Below are positions 36,691 to 48,314 of a stretch of 64,000 bases of DNA, one piece after another (within the stretch, counting starts at the first letter, position 1; the number at the start of each line of letters is the position of its first letter). The notes beneath the pieces were generated by a model that saw only the letters and a list, made by a program, of their open reading frames with translations, was not told where the DNA came from and did not search any database. This DNA comes from Bryobacter sp. CoA8 C33 (GTDB lineage: Bacteria; Acidobacteriota; Terriglobia; Bryobacterales; Bryobacteraceae), in NCBI GenBank assembly GCA_019931185.1, contig JAINDK010000050.1, positions 62,001 to 126,000 on the forward strand, written 5' to 3'. The translations under genes and the position numbers were made by a program.

Positions 36691-37227
36691 ATGGATACCC
36701 GCGCCGCCAAGATTCAATTGCTTCACGAAATCCGCGCCCTCCAAAGCGAACTCAAAGCCAGTTTCGGCAACGCGCACACCGGCAGCGCTGAACACCGCCG
36801 CAGCCTGGCCGCCTAACTCCGCGACTCCCGCCCGCTCGTCCTACTCACGGTTCCGATCAGTTATGGCTGCCTTTTTCCCTTCCTACTGCTCGATGGGAGC
36901 CTACGCCTCTACTAAGCCATCTGCTTCCCCCTCTACGGCATCCCCAAGGTCAAACACAGCCAGTACCTAAACTTCGACCGCGGCCAGTTGCCCTACCTCA
37001 ACCCCATCGAAAAAATCCATTGTTTCTACTGCGCCTATGTGAATGGACTCTGCGCTTACGTCACCGAAATCGTCGCCCGCACCGAACAGCATTGGTGCCC
37101 CATCGAGCATCATCTCCCCATCCGCGCCCCCCACTCGCGCTACGAAAAATTCCTCCCCTACGGCGATGCCGCCGCCTACGCCGAACGCGTCGAACAGGTG
37201 CGCCGCGATTTCGCTGATTTGAAATGA
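36691..37227 (+). pseudogene. Conserved membrane-protein family gene interrupted by two ochre codons
   Basis: A single frame of 179 codons from ATG 36691 to the stop at 37227, broken by TAA at 36814-36816 and 36913-36915, with no frameshift. It contains a hydrophobic stretch (PISYGCLFPFLLLDG), then CFPLYGIPKVKHSQYLNFD, EKIHCFYCAYVNG and EIVARTEQHWCPI, which I recognise as a widespread conserved hypothetical family with paired cysteines. In relatives the second TAA position usually reads Gln after Leu-Tyr, so a CAA to TAA change is likely. Confidence 0.75.
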
Positions 37228-37504
37228 ACTCGATGGCTGCTCTGGGCTGACTTCGCTCCGGGCTACACGGCCCGTTTCTGTGCCGGCCTAGCTTGCCAAG
37301 CTTCCCAGACCAGCACACCACGAACGCCGCAGGAATGTGAATTGGTAATGAGGGTTATTTGGAAATTGTTTAGCGTGCCATCCGCTTTGAAAAATCCAAG
37401 CAGGGAGTTCAGGGCAAGGGCAGCGCAGGTTGCGCCACTACGGTGAAGCGGGATATCGTTCCCGTGCCTTGAAGATATGGCGACGGTTTGGGGACTGTTG
37501 GCCC
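37228..37504. other. Intergenic stretch with change of strand composition
   Basis: 277 bases without a supported gene. It contains a locally AT-rich part (about 37330-37400). Left of it the + strand is C-rich, right of it G-rich, whatever the gene direction. I looked for TTATNCACA-type DnaA boxes here and saw none. Confidence 0.5.
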
Positions 37505-38824
37505 CTACGGTTTCGCCGAAGCCTCGGGCGGCGAGGAGAGTGGAATCGGAATGATACCGCCTTGCTCGGAGCCGTCGAGTTCAAGTACTTCGCGGAAGGA
37601 CTGTTCAATGGTGAGCACGGCGTAGCTCAATTGGTGGAGCCAGCCGGCCCAGAACTGCGGGATAGGCGGCACTTGGCGGGTCTCGCGAATTTCGCGAAGG
37701 ATGTCCTTTTTGTGCGAGGCCATGTCGAAGCCACGGAGCATGGCGACACCAATTTCGGTCAGGTTGATGCGGTCGTTGACGTCAAAGCGGGCGATATCAC
37801 GGCGGATGTTGCGCTCGGTTCCGCTCTTGGTGGTGATGGTGATGGACTCCTGGAACGTGAGGGCGCCGGAGACGATGGCGGCGTCGGCGGTGAGATTGAG
37901 CAGCGTAGTGGCCATGGGGGGATTACGAACCGCGACGGGAGGGGCGGCGTGGTGGAGGCGGATGCGAGCGGGGCCGGAGATACCGGCCCAGACGCCGGTG
38001 TTCAGTTGTGTCATCGAGAAGAACTTGGAGACGATGGACTCCATCTCGCGGTCTTCGAGTTTTTCGATTTCTTTTTCGGTGAGGCGCTTGGATTCTTCGG
38101 CGCGTTTGTTGAACTCGTCGCGAAAGCTGGTGGCTTCATGGAGGCGGTTGAGAATGGCCTCGGTCCAGTTCGGGGTGGGGTAGTTCCAGGCGACGGGTAC
38201 GATCTGGGCGCCAAGACGGCTGAGAGCAACCATGACAGCGTAGATGCGCTTCTTGTCGGTGCTTTCGATATAGACGCGGCCCTCGTGGAAGTCGAGCAGC
38301 ACGGGGACCTGAGTGCGGGTGATCGCAGTGAAGTCTTCGGCCCTTTCGTCGACGGTGCGTTTGTCGGTGGGTTGGAGGAATTTGTAGGGCCGCTCGAGCA
38401 GGACGTAGGAATTTTGCTCTTTGATGGAGGGGAGGTCGCTCGTGCTCTTCCACTCGTTGGCGACGGCCCAGAGGCCGAACCAGGGGATGGTGGAGTGAAT
38501 TTGGAAGGCTTCGAGAGAGTGGCCGAAGCCGGGGCCGGCGGAGATGTCGGGGGAAAGGATTTCTTCGGCGCCGTCTAGGGAGTCGGCGACATGGTGGCGG
38601 GCCAATTCGATTTGCTGCGCCTCGTCGAGTTGGCGGGATTCGTCGAGGCGTGGGCCGCTATAGGGATTGAGGCCCATTGAATCGGTCTTGAAGATCCGGG
38701 CTGCGGCGCCAGCGGCGAGTTGTGATGCCGCGGCCATACGCGCTGGATCGGCGAGGCAAATCGAGAAGTCCTTGAGAGATTCCGGGAGGAGACCGGCGAC
38801 GGCCCAATTACCGCGACCGAACAT
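37505..38824 (-). CDS. Unrecognised 439-residue protein
   Basis: No family recognised. The start has AGGA about 7 bases upstream. No signal peptide or membrane span. The middle (about 150-235) is a plausible alpha/beta core (VPVLLDFHEGRVYIESTDKK, VMVALSRLGAQIVPVAWNYP), followed by a charged helix (about 225-262, rich in Glu and Lys: RAEESKRLTEKEIEKLEDRE). The C-terminal third has a helical region (ILREIRETRQVPPIP) and a Pro/Ser tail. Third positions look normal for the genome. It sits directly beyond the distal tRNA-fragment repeat, so it may belong to a wider mobile region. Confidence 0.75.
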   Translation of the reverse strand: MFGRGNWAVAGLLPESLKDFSICLADPARMAAASQLAAGAAARIFKTDSMGLNPYSGPRLDESRQLDEAQQIELARHHVADSLDGAEEILSPDISAGPGFGHSLEAFQIHSTIPWFGLWAVANEWKSTSDLPSIKEQNSYVLLERPYKFLQPTDKRTVDERAEDFTAITRTQVPVLLDFHEGRVYIESTDKKRIYAVMVALSRLGAQIVPVAWNYPTPNWTEAILNRLHEATSFRDEFNKRAEESKRLTEKEIEKLEDREMESIVSKFFSMTQLNTGVWAGISGPARIRLHHAAPPVAVRNPPMATTLLNLTADAAIVSGALTFQESITITTKSGTERNIRRDIARFDVNDRINLTEIGVAMLRGFDMASHKKDILREIRETRQVPPIPQFWAGWLHQLSYAVLTIEQSFREVLELDGSEQGGIIPIPLSSPPEASAKP

Positions 38825-38927
38825 TTTGGATTCCTGAATTTGAAAGGGTCATGGCTAGGATGAAAGAAGGAATTTTCGACAGTGGAAGAAAACTTGCAAA
38901 CGAGGGGGTCAAAGAAGGGAGGGGGAG

Positions 38928-38971
38928 TGGCTCCCCGGGTAGGATTCGAACCCCTTCGGTTAACAGCCGAA
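38928..38971 (-). repeat. Partial tRNA-Asn copy (att-like repeat)
   Basis: The + strand matches the complement of tRNA-Asn from the CCA end through the T-arm and anticodon arm to the anticodon-stem 5' side, but lacks the 6 bases TACAAC present in the intact copy at 42311. Similarity stops after CAGCCGAA. With the T-stem broken and no D-arm or 5' half it cannot be a functional tRNA. Confidence 0.85.
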
Positions 38972-39020
38972 CCGGACTCAGGCTGCACAGTTGTCATCAA
39001 TTTAGCACGAACTCGAATGA

Positions 39021-39390
39021 TCAGCGCTGGCCATAGCGCACGGCCTGTTGGATCGCACCCCGGCGAGGATCCTCCGAACGAGGGGAAATGGACGACGACT
39101 CGCGTATCACCAGACGCGGCGTGAAAACCTCGCTCCGAACCGGAAGACTGGGTCCCGATTGCACACGTTCGAAAAGAAGTTCTGCGGCACGACGGCCCAT
39201 CTCCTGTTTGGGCTGGTCAACCGTCGTCAGTGGCACCGGGAGATGTTCCACCAAGCGGAGGTTATCGAATCCCACGACCGAAAACTGCTCGGGAACCCGG
39301 ACCTTCAAGGCAGCCAGACTCTTTAGGAGCAGCAGGGCAACGTGATCGTTTCCTGCCAAACAAGCCGTAGGGGCAGGAGTCTGCGGCATC
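39021..39390 (-). pseudogene. C-terminal fragment of a LacI-family regulator
   Basis: About 120 residues of the LacI effector domain: PTACLAGNDHVALLLLKSL, RVPEQFSVVGFDNLRLVEH and TTVDQPKQEMGRRAAELL are typical of the last third of LacI/PurR proteins. The helix-turn-helix and the first ligand-binding half are missing; family similarity stops at about 39385-39390, exactly where the opposed FAD fragment begins. It probably has no regulatory activity. Confidence 0.8.
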
Positions 39391-40206
39391 AGCGCGCAGC
39401 TCGGCAACGGCAACATGTATCTGCCGAGCATTGTTACGGTGGCTCAAATCCCATATGGAGCGATGCTACCTCAGCGCGTCGAGGGGCTGATCGTTGCCGC
39501 CGCCATTTCCGCCACCCATGTAGCTCAGTCCGTTGCCCGGCAGGATCCGATGTGGGTGGTAACAGGGCAGGCGGCCGGAATCGCTGCGGCGATGAGCGTA
39601 CAACGGGGAGTCTCTCCGCGGCAATTGGCGGTCGGCGATTTGCAACAGGAACTGCTCAAGCAGAAATGCAAACTGGTTCACTACTACGACGTCCCCGCGG
39701 ATCACGCGGAATTCGGAATCATCCAGCGGATGAGCATCCGTGGCGTAGTCCAGGGAGACGATGATCGAAACTTCCGTCCGGATTCACCGCTCACCCGTGC
39801 CGAGGCAGCGGCATTGCTTGTGAAGGCATTCAATATCTGGCCTAGTGTTACTCACTCCCACTTCGACGACGTTGCCTACAAGCATTGGGCCTTCCGATAC
39901 ATCGAAACCCTCTGCGACAACAACCTGCTCGCCGCTTTCGGTTTCGAGGCGAAATGGCGTAGCCGAGGCCGATTCGTTGCTGAGCGCGACGCCGGATACC
40001 AGTCGCTTCACTCCTACGGCAACTTCGAGCCTGACAAGCCCGTGACCGCTGAAGAACTCGCGGCGGCGATACGCGCGATCAAAGAGCGCGGGGTGACCTC
40101 TCCCGGCAAGCAGGAATACATCAAGGTGCCCGTGTCTCTGCCCGATCCGCCCCAAGGAACGGTGACTCGAGCTACCGCGCTGAGATACGTCGAGAGTTGT
40201 CTATGA
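39391..40206 (+). pseudogene. C-terminal fragment of FAD-dependent oxidoreductase with SLH domain
   Basis: The first part (GNGNMYLPSIVTVAQIP, AMLPQRVEGLIVAAAIS, VTGQAAGIAAAMS) is the end of an FAD_oxidored (PF12831-type) protein; the FAD-binding N-terminus is absent. The rest (about residues 95-260) contains S-layer-homology repeats: GDDDRNFRPDSPLTRAEAA, FDDVAYKHWAFRYIETL, GNFEPDKPVTAEELAAAI. The whole would be a surface-attached oxidoreductase. The first ATG is 39415, but similarity begins before it, so this is a 5'-truncated gene. Confidence 0.78.
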
Positions 40207-40560
40207 ACAGCCGCTCCCATTCAGATTCTGAGGTACGGCCTATTAGATCTCTAGACAGGCTCTCCGGAAGGTGACTCCTCAACATAAAGCAAGGAAATCG
40301 GTTCTCTCGGCGCTGGTTCAATTCTCAAAGGAGAATGCCTCGTGGCGCAGACTGCTGCACAGGCGCTGGGCAACCGAAGCGGTAAGGAAGTGGCCAAGGC
40401 TTTTGCCCCTCGCATCCCAGGAATCTGTCCGGATCACCGCTGCGGTTCTCCCCGTTGACGCTGTTGTGGCAACCGCCACAAGCTGACATCGCGAGATCTG
40501 GTCCCGCCATCGTGGATAAAAGATTCGGATACTTCGTATAATGTCCGTGAGGTCTATCCA
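40207..40560. other. Intergenic region upstream of abiEi
   Basis: 354 bases with no supported gene; short reading frames here have no family resemblance. The right end holds the probable promoter and leader of the AbiE operon. No long inverted or direct repeat that might serve as an AbiEi operator was noticed by eye. Confidence 0.5.
40537..40552 (+). promoter_or_regulatory. Candidate -10 box and ribosome site of abiEi
   Basis: A consensus TATAAT at 40537-40542 is followed by TGAGG at 40548-40552, 8 bases before the GTG start at 40561. The -35 region (around 40514) does not match TTGACA, so the promoter would be weak or need an activator. AbiEi proteins usually repress their own promoter, which would place an operator here. 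Confidence 0.4.
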
Positions 40561-41175
40561 GTGCGCATCAGCCAAGCCGGATTCGTAAAGGCACGCCAAT
40601 TGTTCGCCATGCACCAGGGAATGCTGCGTACAAGCGAAGCGATCCGCCTGGGAATTCACCCTCGTACGCTTTACGCCCTCCGGGACAGCGGCGAACTGGA
40701 ACAGGTTTCCCGCGGCTTCTACCGCCTAGCTGCAAAGCCCGCGCTAACCAACCCCGATCTCGTTGCTGTCGCTCTGCGGATCCCGCGAGCCGTCATCTGC
40801 CTGATCTCGGCTCTCTCGTACCACCGCCTCACGAATGAGATTCCACACAGTGTGGATGTGGCGATTCCGAGTCATTCTCAGATTCCGAAACTCGGCGGCA
40901 TCCCGCTCCGGGCATTTTGGTACTCAGAGCCATCTTTTGGCGCGGGCATCCAAACCGTGTCGATCGACGGTATCGCAGTCAGGATCTACTCCCCGGAGAA
41001 GTCCATTGCAGATTGCTTCAAATACCGAAACAAGATCGGCCTCGATGTGGCTGTCCAGGCACTCCGAACCTATCGCGAGCGAGCGAGACAGTCGGACCTG
41101 AATCGGATCTCCAAGTTCGCTGCCCTGAACCGGGTTGAAAAGGTGATGCGCCCCTATCTGGAGGCAGTGCTGTGA
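40561..41175 (+). CDS. abiEi: AbiEi antitoxin of type IV toxin-antitoxin system
   Basis: 204 residues. N-terminal winged-helix part about 15-58 (GMLRTSEAIRLGIHPRTLY, GELEQVSRGFYRLA) and a C-terminal antitoxin domain with ALSYHRLTNEIP and SPEKSIADCFKYRNKIGLDV, the usual AbiEi signature. It represses the operon and counteracts AbiEii without binding it. The first codon is GTG 40561; Met at 40609 is an alternative but would cut into the wing. The stop overlaps the toxin start as GTGA. Confidence 0.9.
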   Translation: MRISQAGFVKARQLFAMHQGMLRTSEAIRLGIHPRTLYALRDSGELEQVSRGFYRLAAKPALTNPDLVAVALRIPRAVICLISALSYHRLTNEIPHSVDVAIPSHSQIPKLGGIPLRAFWYSEPSFGAGIQTVSIDGIAVRIYSPEKSIADCFKYRNKIGLDVAVQALRTYRERARQSDLNRISKFAALNRVEKVMRPYLEAVL

Positions 41176-42074
41176 GTGGCCGCAACATCGGCGCATCGGT
41201 CCGACAACGACTGCTCAACAGCGCCCGGGCAGAAGGCAGGCCATTTCAAGAATTGCTGCAGTATTTCGCCATGGAGAGATTCCTTTACCGCCTAGCGAAG
41301 TCTGCGTTCGTCGACCAATTCGTTCTGAAGGGAGCTCTCCTGCTGACGGCTTGGAAAGCGCCGGTCACACGGCCAACGATGGATATCGACTTGGCCAGCA
41401 GGACCAGCAACGAGTTGGAACAAATCCGTTCGGTTATCGCAGAACTTTGCGAGTCAACGACCGAACAAGACGGGCTGGAATTCGATCCGGCGTCTATCGA
41501 GGTCCAGCGCATCAAGGAAGATGCGGAGTACGAAGGAGTGAGGGTCCGATTCCACGGGACGCTCGCCAAAGCCAGAATCCCCATGCAGATCGACATCGGC
41601 TTCGGCGACGTAATTGTGCCGAAGCCCTTCGAGGTTGAGTATCCCGCCATGCTGGAATTTCCACCTCCCGTTCTTCTTGCCTATCCCAAAGAGACTGTCG
41701 TCGCCGAAAAACTGGAAGCACTAACGGCGCTTGGGATGCTGAACAGCCGGGTCAAGGATTACTATGACCTGGTATTGCTGGCGCGGCTGTATCCATTCGA
41801 TGGAGCCCTTTTGGTCGAAGCTGTTCATTCAACATTCCGTCACCGCCGTACCAGTGTGGAAGCAAAGCCCATCGGACTTTCGGAAGCCTTCACGTCCGAC
41901 CCGGCGCGGGCGGCACAATGGCGCGCATTTGTTCGTCGAAGCAGACTTGACGCGGGCTGGCAATTGGAAAAGATCGTGGAGCAAGTGAATCTCTTCGTAG
42001 AGGGGCCGCTGGCCGCTGTCGCCGACAATCGTCCTTTCGTTCTCCAATGGCGGCCAGGTGGTCCATGGGAGTAG
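41172..42074 (+). CDS. abiEii: AbiEii nucleotidyltransferase toxin
   Basis: 300 residues. The nucleotidyltransferase fold is seen from FVLKGALLLTAW (motif I) and RPTMDIDLAS (motif II, with the Asp-x-Asp pair), then MQIDIGFGDVI (third acidic strand) and YPKETVVAEKLEAL, the conserved Lys motif. All active-site features expected for a working AbiEii are present. AbiE systems give phage abortive infection or plasmid/island stabilisation. Starts with GTG inside the antitoxin stop, so the pair is translationally coupled. Confidence 0.9.
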   Translation: MSGRNIGASVRQRLLNSARAEGRPFQELLQYFAMERFLYRLAKSAFVDQFVLKGALLLTAWKAPVTRPTMDIDLASRTSNELEQIRSVIAELCESTTEQDGLEFDPASIEVQRIKEDAEYEGVRVRFHGTLAKARIPMQIDIGFGDVIVPKPFEVEYPAMLEFPPPVLLAYPKETVVAEKLEALTALGMLNSRVKDYYDLVLLARLYPFDGALLVEAVHSTFRHRRTSVEAKPIGLSEAFTSDPARAAQWRAFVRRSRLDAGWQLEKIVEQVNLFVEGPLAAVADNRPFVLQWRPGGPWE

Positions 42075-42181
42075 AGCGTTTGGAGAACTGGCGTAAACAG
42101 CGAGCAGCCGGCAATTCTCACCGCTAGACCAAGCCTCACTGCATTGGGCCAGGCGGGACCCGTTCGAAGCCGCCAACAAGC

Positions 42182-42212
42182 ACAAACGGATCCACCAGGT
42201 GGATCCGTTTGT
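42182..42212. repeat. 15-bp perfect inverted repeat
   Basis: ACAAACGGATCCACC and its exact complement flank a single A at 42197. There is no T-tract on either side, so it is not a standard terminator, although it lies 107 bases after abiEii and could still fold in its transcript. It sits in the tRNA-proximal end of the island, where att-site arms or an integrase would be expected. Confidence 0.7.
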
Positions 42213-42229
42213 ACTCGTTAAGAATGGTT

Positions 42230-42250
42230 GTCCCTACAAAAGTCCCTACA
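42230..42250. repeat. Short direct repeat, GTCCCTACA twice
   Basis: The 9-mer GTCCCTACA occurs at 42230-42238 and 42242-42250, 12 bases apart centre to centre, between the inverted repeat and the tRNA. Spacing near one helical turn would suit an integrase arm site, but the repeat is short and could be chance. Confidence 0.4.
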
Positions 42251-42310
42251 GTCGCTAGTTTTTGAGGGAGGAGGGAAAGGAGTTTGGAGGTATAAACCCT
42301 TTAGAATCTT

Positions 42311-42385
<75 letters not shown>

Positions 42386-42414
42386 ACGCTGACTTTTTGA
42401 TTAGAGCAAACTCG

Positions 42415-43701
42415 TCAGTTGCCTGTCAACAAGGAGAGACCAAGACGAGTTTCGCGCATACGGCGGGCTTTCATGTCGCCGAGACCGAGTTCGCGATGGC
42501 GGCGGTTGAGGTCAACTTCGGCGTAGGCGAGGGAAGCGTTGACGGGGGCGACGCTAAGGCGTTCGCCGTTGGGGTCCTGGATATAGGTGGGGTGGTTGTA
42601 GCCGCTGGCGACGAGGGTGAAGCGGCCCTCGATGGAGCGGGCGCGGGCGAGGATTTCGTTACCGCCCCAGATGGGCATGGCGACGACTTCGGCGCCCTGC
42701 ATGGCGAGGGACTTGGCGGGTTCGCTGAAGAAGACGTCGTAGCAGATCATGATGCCGAGTTTGCCGAAATCGGTATCGAAAACGGAGAGGTGGTCGCCGG
42801 GGGAAAGGCCGCGCTCGATTTCCTCGCGGGGGAGCATGACTTTGCGGTATTTACCGGCGAGTTTGCCCTGACGATCGAGGAGGATGGCGGTGTTGTAGAT
42901 GAAATCGCCATCGCGCTCGTAGATGCCGGCGACGATCCAGGAGTTTTTCTCGCGGGCGAGAGCGCCGAGGATGCGAGCGGTGTAGCCATTGGCGGGTTCG
43001 GCGACGTCGGCATAGGATTTGCCGCTGCCGACGACGGTGACGCCTTCGCCGAAGACGATGAGGTCGGCGGGTTTGGTGAGAGCCTGACGGGTGAAGGCGG
43101 CGAGACCTTCGACGTTGGAGGAGCCACCGGCGCCTTTTTCGGGGCGGTAGTTGACGCTGACAAGGCGGGCGAGGCGCGGTTCAGGGGTAGAGGTGAGTTC
43201 GACGGCGGGATTGCGGAATACGACGGCGCCTTTGCCGGCGTCATAGAGCCATAGCTGGAGTTCGGCGAAGGCGGCGCCGGGAGGGGCCTCGACTTCTTCC
43301 CAGAGGCGGGTCCAAGGGCCGGATTTTTCCTCGCGCCAGGCGTATTCGGGTTCGCCGAGGCGCTCCCACTTTGAATTTTTCCATTCGAGGCGGACGAGGA
43401 CCTGGGTGCGGGGGTTGCTGAGGCCTTCGACCTGGTATTCGGCCTCGAAGCGGAACCAGAGGCCGGGCTGGATGCCTTTGACGGATTTGACCCAGCCGCC
43501 GAAGGCGGCGGGGGCGGCCGAGGCAGTAAGGATGAGGCTGCCGTCGTTCAATTTGATGCCAGCGGGCCGCTGTTCGAGCCGGGGGCTCCAAATCCGCCAC
43601 TCTTCGCGGTTGCCATTCTCCTCATGCCAGCCGATAAGGGGAGCAGAAGTGATCAAAGTGATCGAAAGAATCCATAGCGGCGCTGTCCGTCGTTTCCCCA
43701 T
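42415..43701 (-). CDS. Secreted nitrilase-superfamily carbon-nitrogen hydrolase
   Basis: 428 residues from ATG 43701, preceded by GGAGGAG. N-terminal signal peptide (RRTAPLWILSITLITSAP); about 35-170 a beta-rich carbohydrate-binding-like domain (FRFEAEYQVEG, LQLWLYDAGKGAVVFRNP); then the CN-hydrolase domain with catalytic Glu (IVFGEGVTV), Lys (KYRKVMLPREE) and Cys (MICYDVFF). Location outside the cytoplasm is unusual for the superfamily, apart from apolipoprotein N-acyltransferase, which this is not. Substrate is unknown. It lies 29 bases beyond the tRNA-Asn 5' end. Confidence 0.86.
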   Translation of the reverse strand: MGKRRTAPLWILSITLITSAPLIGWHEENGNREEWRIWSPRLEQRPAGIKLNDGSLILTASAAPAAFGGWVKSVKGIQPGLWFRFEAEYQVEGLSNPRTQVLVRLEWKNSKWERLGEPEYAWREEKSGPWTRLWEEVEAPPGAAFAELQLWLYDAGKGAVVFRNPAVELTSTPEPRLARLVSVNYRPEKGAGGSSNVEGLAAFTRQALTKPADLIVFGEGVTVVGSGKSYADVAEPANGYTARILGALAREKNSWIVAGIYERDGDFIYNTAILLDRQGKLAGKYRKVMLPREEIERGLSPGDHLSVFDTDFGKLGIMICYDVFFSEPAKSLAMQGAEVVAMPIWGGNEILARARSIEGRFTLVASGYNHPTYIQDPNGERLSVAPVNASLAYAEVDLNRRHRELGLGDMKARRMRETRLGLSLLTGN

Positions 43702-43746
43702 ACTCTCCTCCAACAAGTTAAATTAAAGATTAGATACCCCTCAGCA

Positions 43747-46443
<2,697 letters not shown>

Positions 46444-47790
46444 TTTTCTTCTTGTTTTTTCGGCATTCGGAGAAGAACGTGCGCTCGACCGTTACGTGAA
46501 GCTTCCGGATCCTTCGTATCAATGGAGCGCCGCTGGTTCAAAGGTAATCAGCGGCGTTTCTGTTTCCATACTCGAGATGACCAGCCAGACCTGGCGGAGC
46601 GAGAAGGAAGTGGACAAGCCGGTTTGGAAGCATTTTCTGCAGGTGTATAAGCCGGCAAACGCGAAGCCCGGCATCGCGCTGCTGTTTATCTCGGGCGGCA
46701 ACAATCGGGGGAACAAGCCCAACCCGGACCCGCTGATGCTGACGGTGGCGAAGGACAGCGGGGTGATTTGCGCCGAATTGCGGCAGATTCCGAGTGAGCC
46801 GCTGCGGTTCACAGGCGAGAACAAGGAACGCTCGGAGGACGGGATCATTGCCTACACCTGGGACAAGTTCTTGCGAGGGGGCGACGAGACGTGGCCGCTG
46901 CATTTGCCGATGGCGAAGGCGGGAGTGAGAGCGATGGACACGGTGACGGCGTTCTTGAAGACAAAGGAAGGCGGGGAGATACAAGTGGACCGCTTTATCG
47001 TCGCCGGGGGATCGAAGCGGGGCTGGACAACGTGGATGGTGGCGGCAGCGGATCCGCGGGTGGTGGCGATCGCGCCGATGGTGATCGATTTGTTGAACAT
47101 GCGTCCGAGCTTCGTGCACCACTACAAGGCTTATGGGTTCTGGTCGCCGGCGATCAAGGACTACACGGATCTGAACATCATGGGCTGGCTGAAGACGAAG
47201 CGGATGTCGGAGTTGCTGAAAGTCACCGAGCCGTTTGAGTACCGGGAGCGTTTCACGATGGCGAAGCTGATAATCAATTCGGCGGGAGACGACTTTTTCT
47301 TGCCGGACAGTTCGCAATTCTATTTCGACAAGCTGCCAGGGGAGAAGTACCTGCGCTACGTACCCAATACACGGCATAATTTGGGGGACCAGAGCGTGGC
47401 GCACGGGTTATCGGCATTCATGGCGGCGGTTGCCGACAACCGGCCGCGGCCGAGCTTCAGCTGGAAGGCGAACAAGAAAGCGGGGACGATCGAAGTACGT
47501 GCACCCGAGGCGCCGCGCGAGGTGAAGGTGTGGAAGATCACGAACCCGAAATCACGTGATTTTCGCCAGACCGAGACGAATAAGCTGAATACGAAGTGGA
47601 CAGCGGAAAGAGTATCGCTGACGAATGGAAAATATGTGGCGCGCGTGCCGAAACCGGCCGAGGGCTTCACGGCCTTCTTTGTCGAGCTGACCTATGATTC
47701 GGGCTCGAAGCACCCACACACGTTCACGACCGAAGTGATGGTGACGCCAAACGTGTATCCGCACTCTCTACCGGAACTGAAACCGTCGAA

Positions 47791-48285
47791 TTAAGGCCGG
47801 AGCGAGCCACGGTCGGCGACGATGCGAGCACTTTTCTGTGCATCACCGTTGATAAGAGTGACGGATACTTCGGCGGTGCGGGGGAAGAGCCTGGTGACGC
47901 CGAAGCGGATTTCACCGGAGAGGGCTTTCACGCAAGAGACGCCATAGTGGGCATGAACGTCGGCGTGCTGGCCTTCGCGGTGGAGATCCACTTCCTTGGG
48001 GATGAGTTTGCAGGCGGAAGCGGCAGGGAGTTGGACGAGTTCCCCGCCCCGCTCGCGCAGGCGAGTGAGAGCGTCCTCGACTATCTTCTTTTGAGCGGGA
48101 GTCTTGGGGGCGGACTCAAAGCCAACGATGCCTTCGGCGGGAGCCTCAAATTCGATTTCGCCTTTCAGGCCATCCATGGCGATGCGGATTTCGGCGGCGC
48201 CGTGTACGTGTGCTTTCTGGGCCTTGGCTTGGGGAAAGACCAGCGGGGCGGCGGCAAGGAAAAACAGGAGAATCCTCATAGTCAT
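47791..48285 (-). CDS. ZrgA-like (DUF2796) periplasmic zinc-related protein
   Basis: 164 residues: a signal peptide (MRILLFFLAAAPLVFPQAKA), then AHVHGAAEIRIAMDG and FEAPAEGIVGFESAPKT, matching the ZrgA/DUF2796 pattern, and further His residues in HREGQHADVHAHYG. ZrgA proteins help zinc acquisition. Two cysteines (SACKL, GVSCVK) are also present. No Znu transporter lies adjacent; the czc efflux operon is 4 kb away and works in the opposite direction. Confidence 0.8.
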   Translation of the reverse strand: MTMRILLFFLAAAPLVFPQAKAQKAHVHGAAEIRIAMDGLKGEIEFEAPAEGIVGFESAPKTPAQKKIVEDALTRLRERGGELVQLPAASACKLIPKEVDLHREGQHADVHAHYGVSCVKALSGEIRFGVTRLFPRTAEVSVTLINGDAQKSARIVADRGSLRP

Positions 48286-48314
48286 TTCCTATCCTATGCA
48301 AAAGCGGGCAGAGG

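Noticed and set aside
36814-36915. Stop-codon recoding (TAA or TGA as sense codons)
   Set aside because: All other genes end normally at TAA, TGA or TAG, and both broken genes lie in one decaying tract; mutation is simpler.
37228-37504. Replication origin at the skew switch
   Set aside because: No DnaA boxes, dnaA, dnaN or gidA nearby; kept only as a skew finding.
38575-39000. Reading frame running through the tRNA fragment
   Set aside because: It uses tRNA sequence as coding and overlaps the start of the 439-residue gene.
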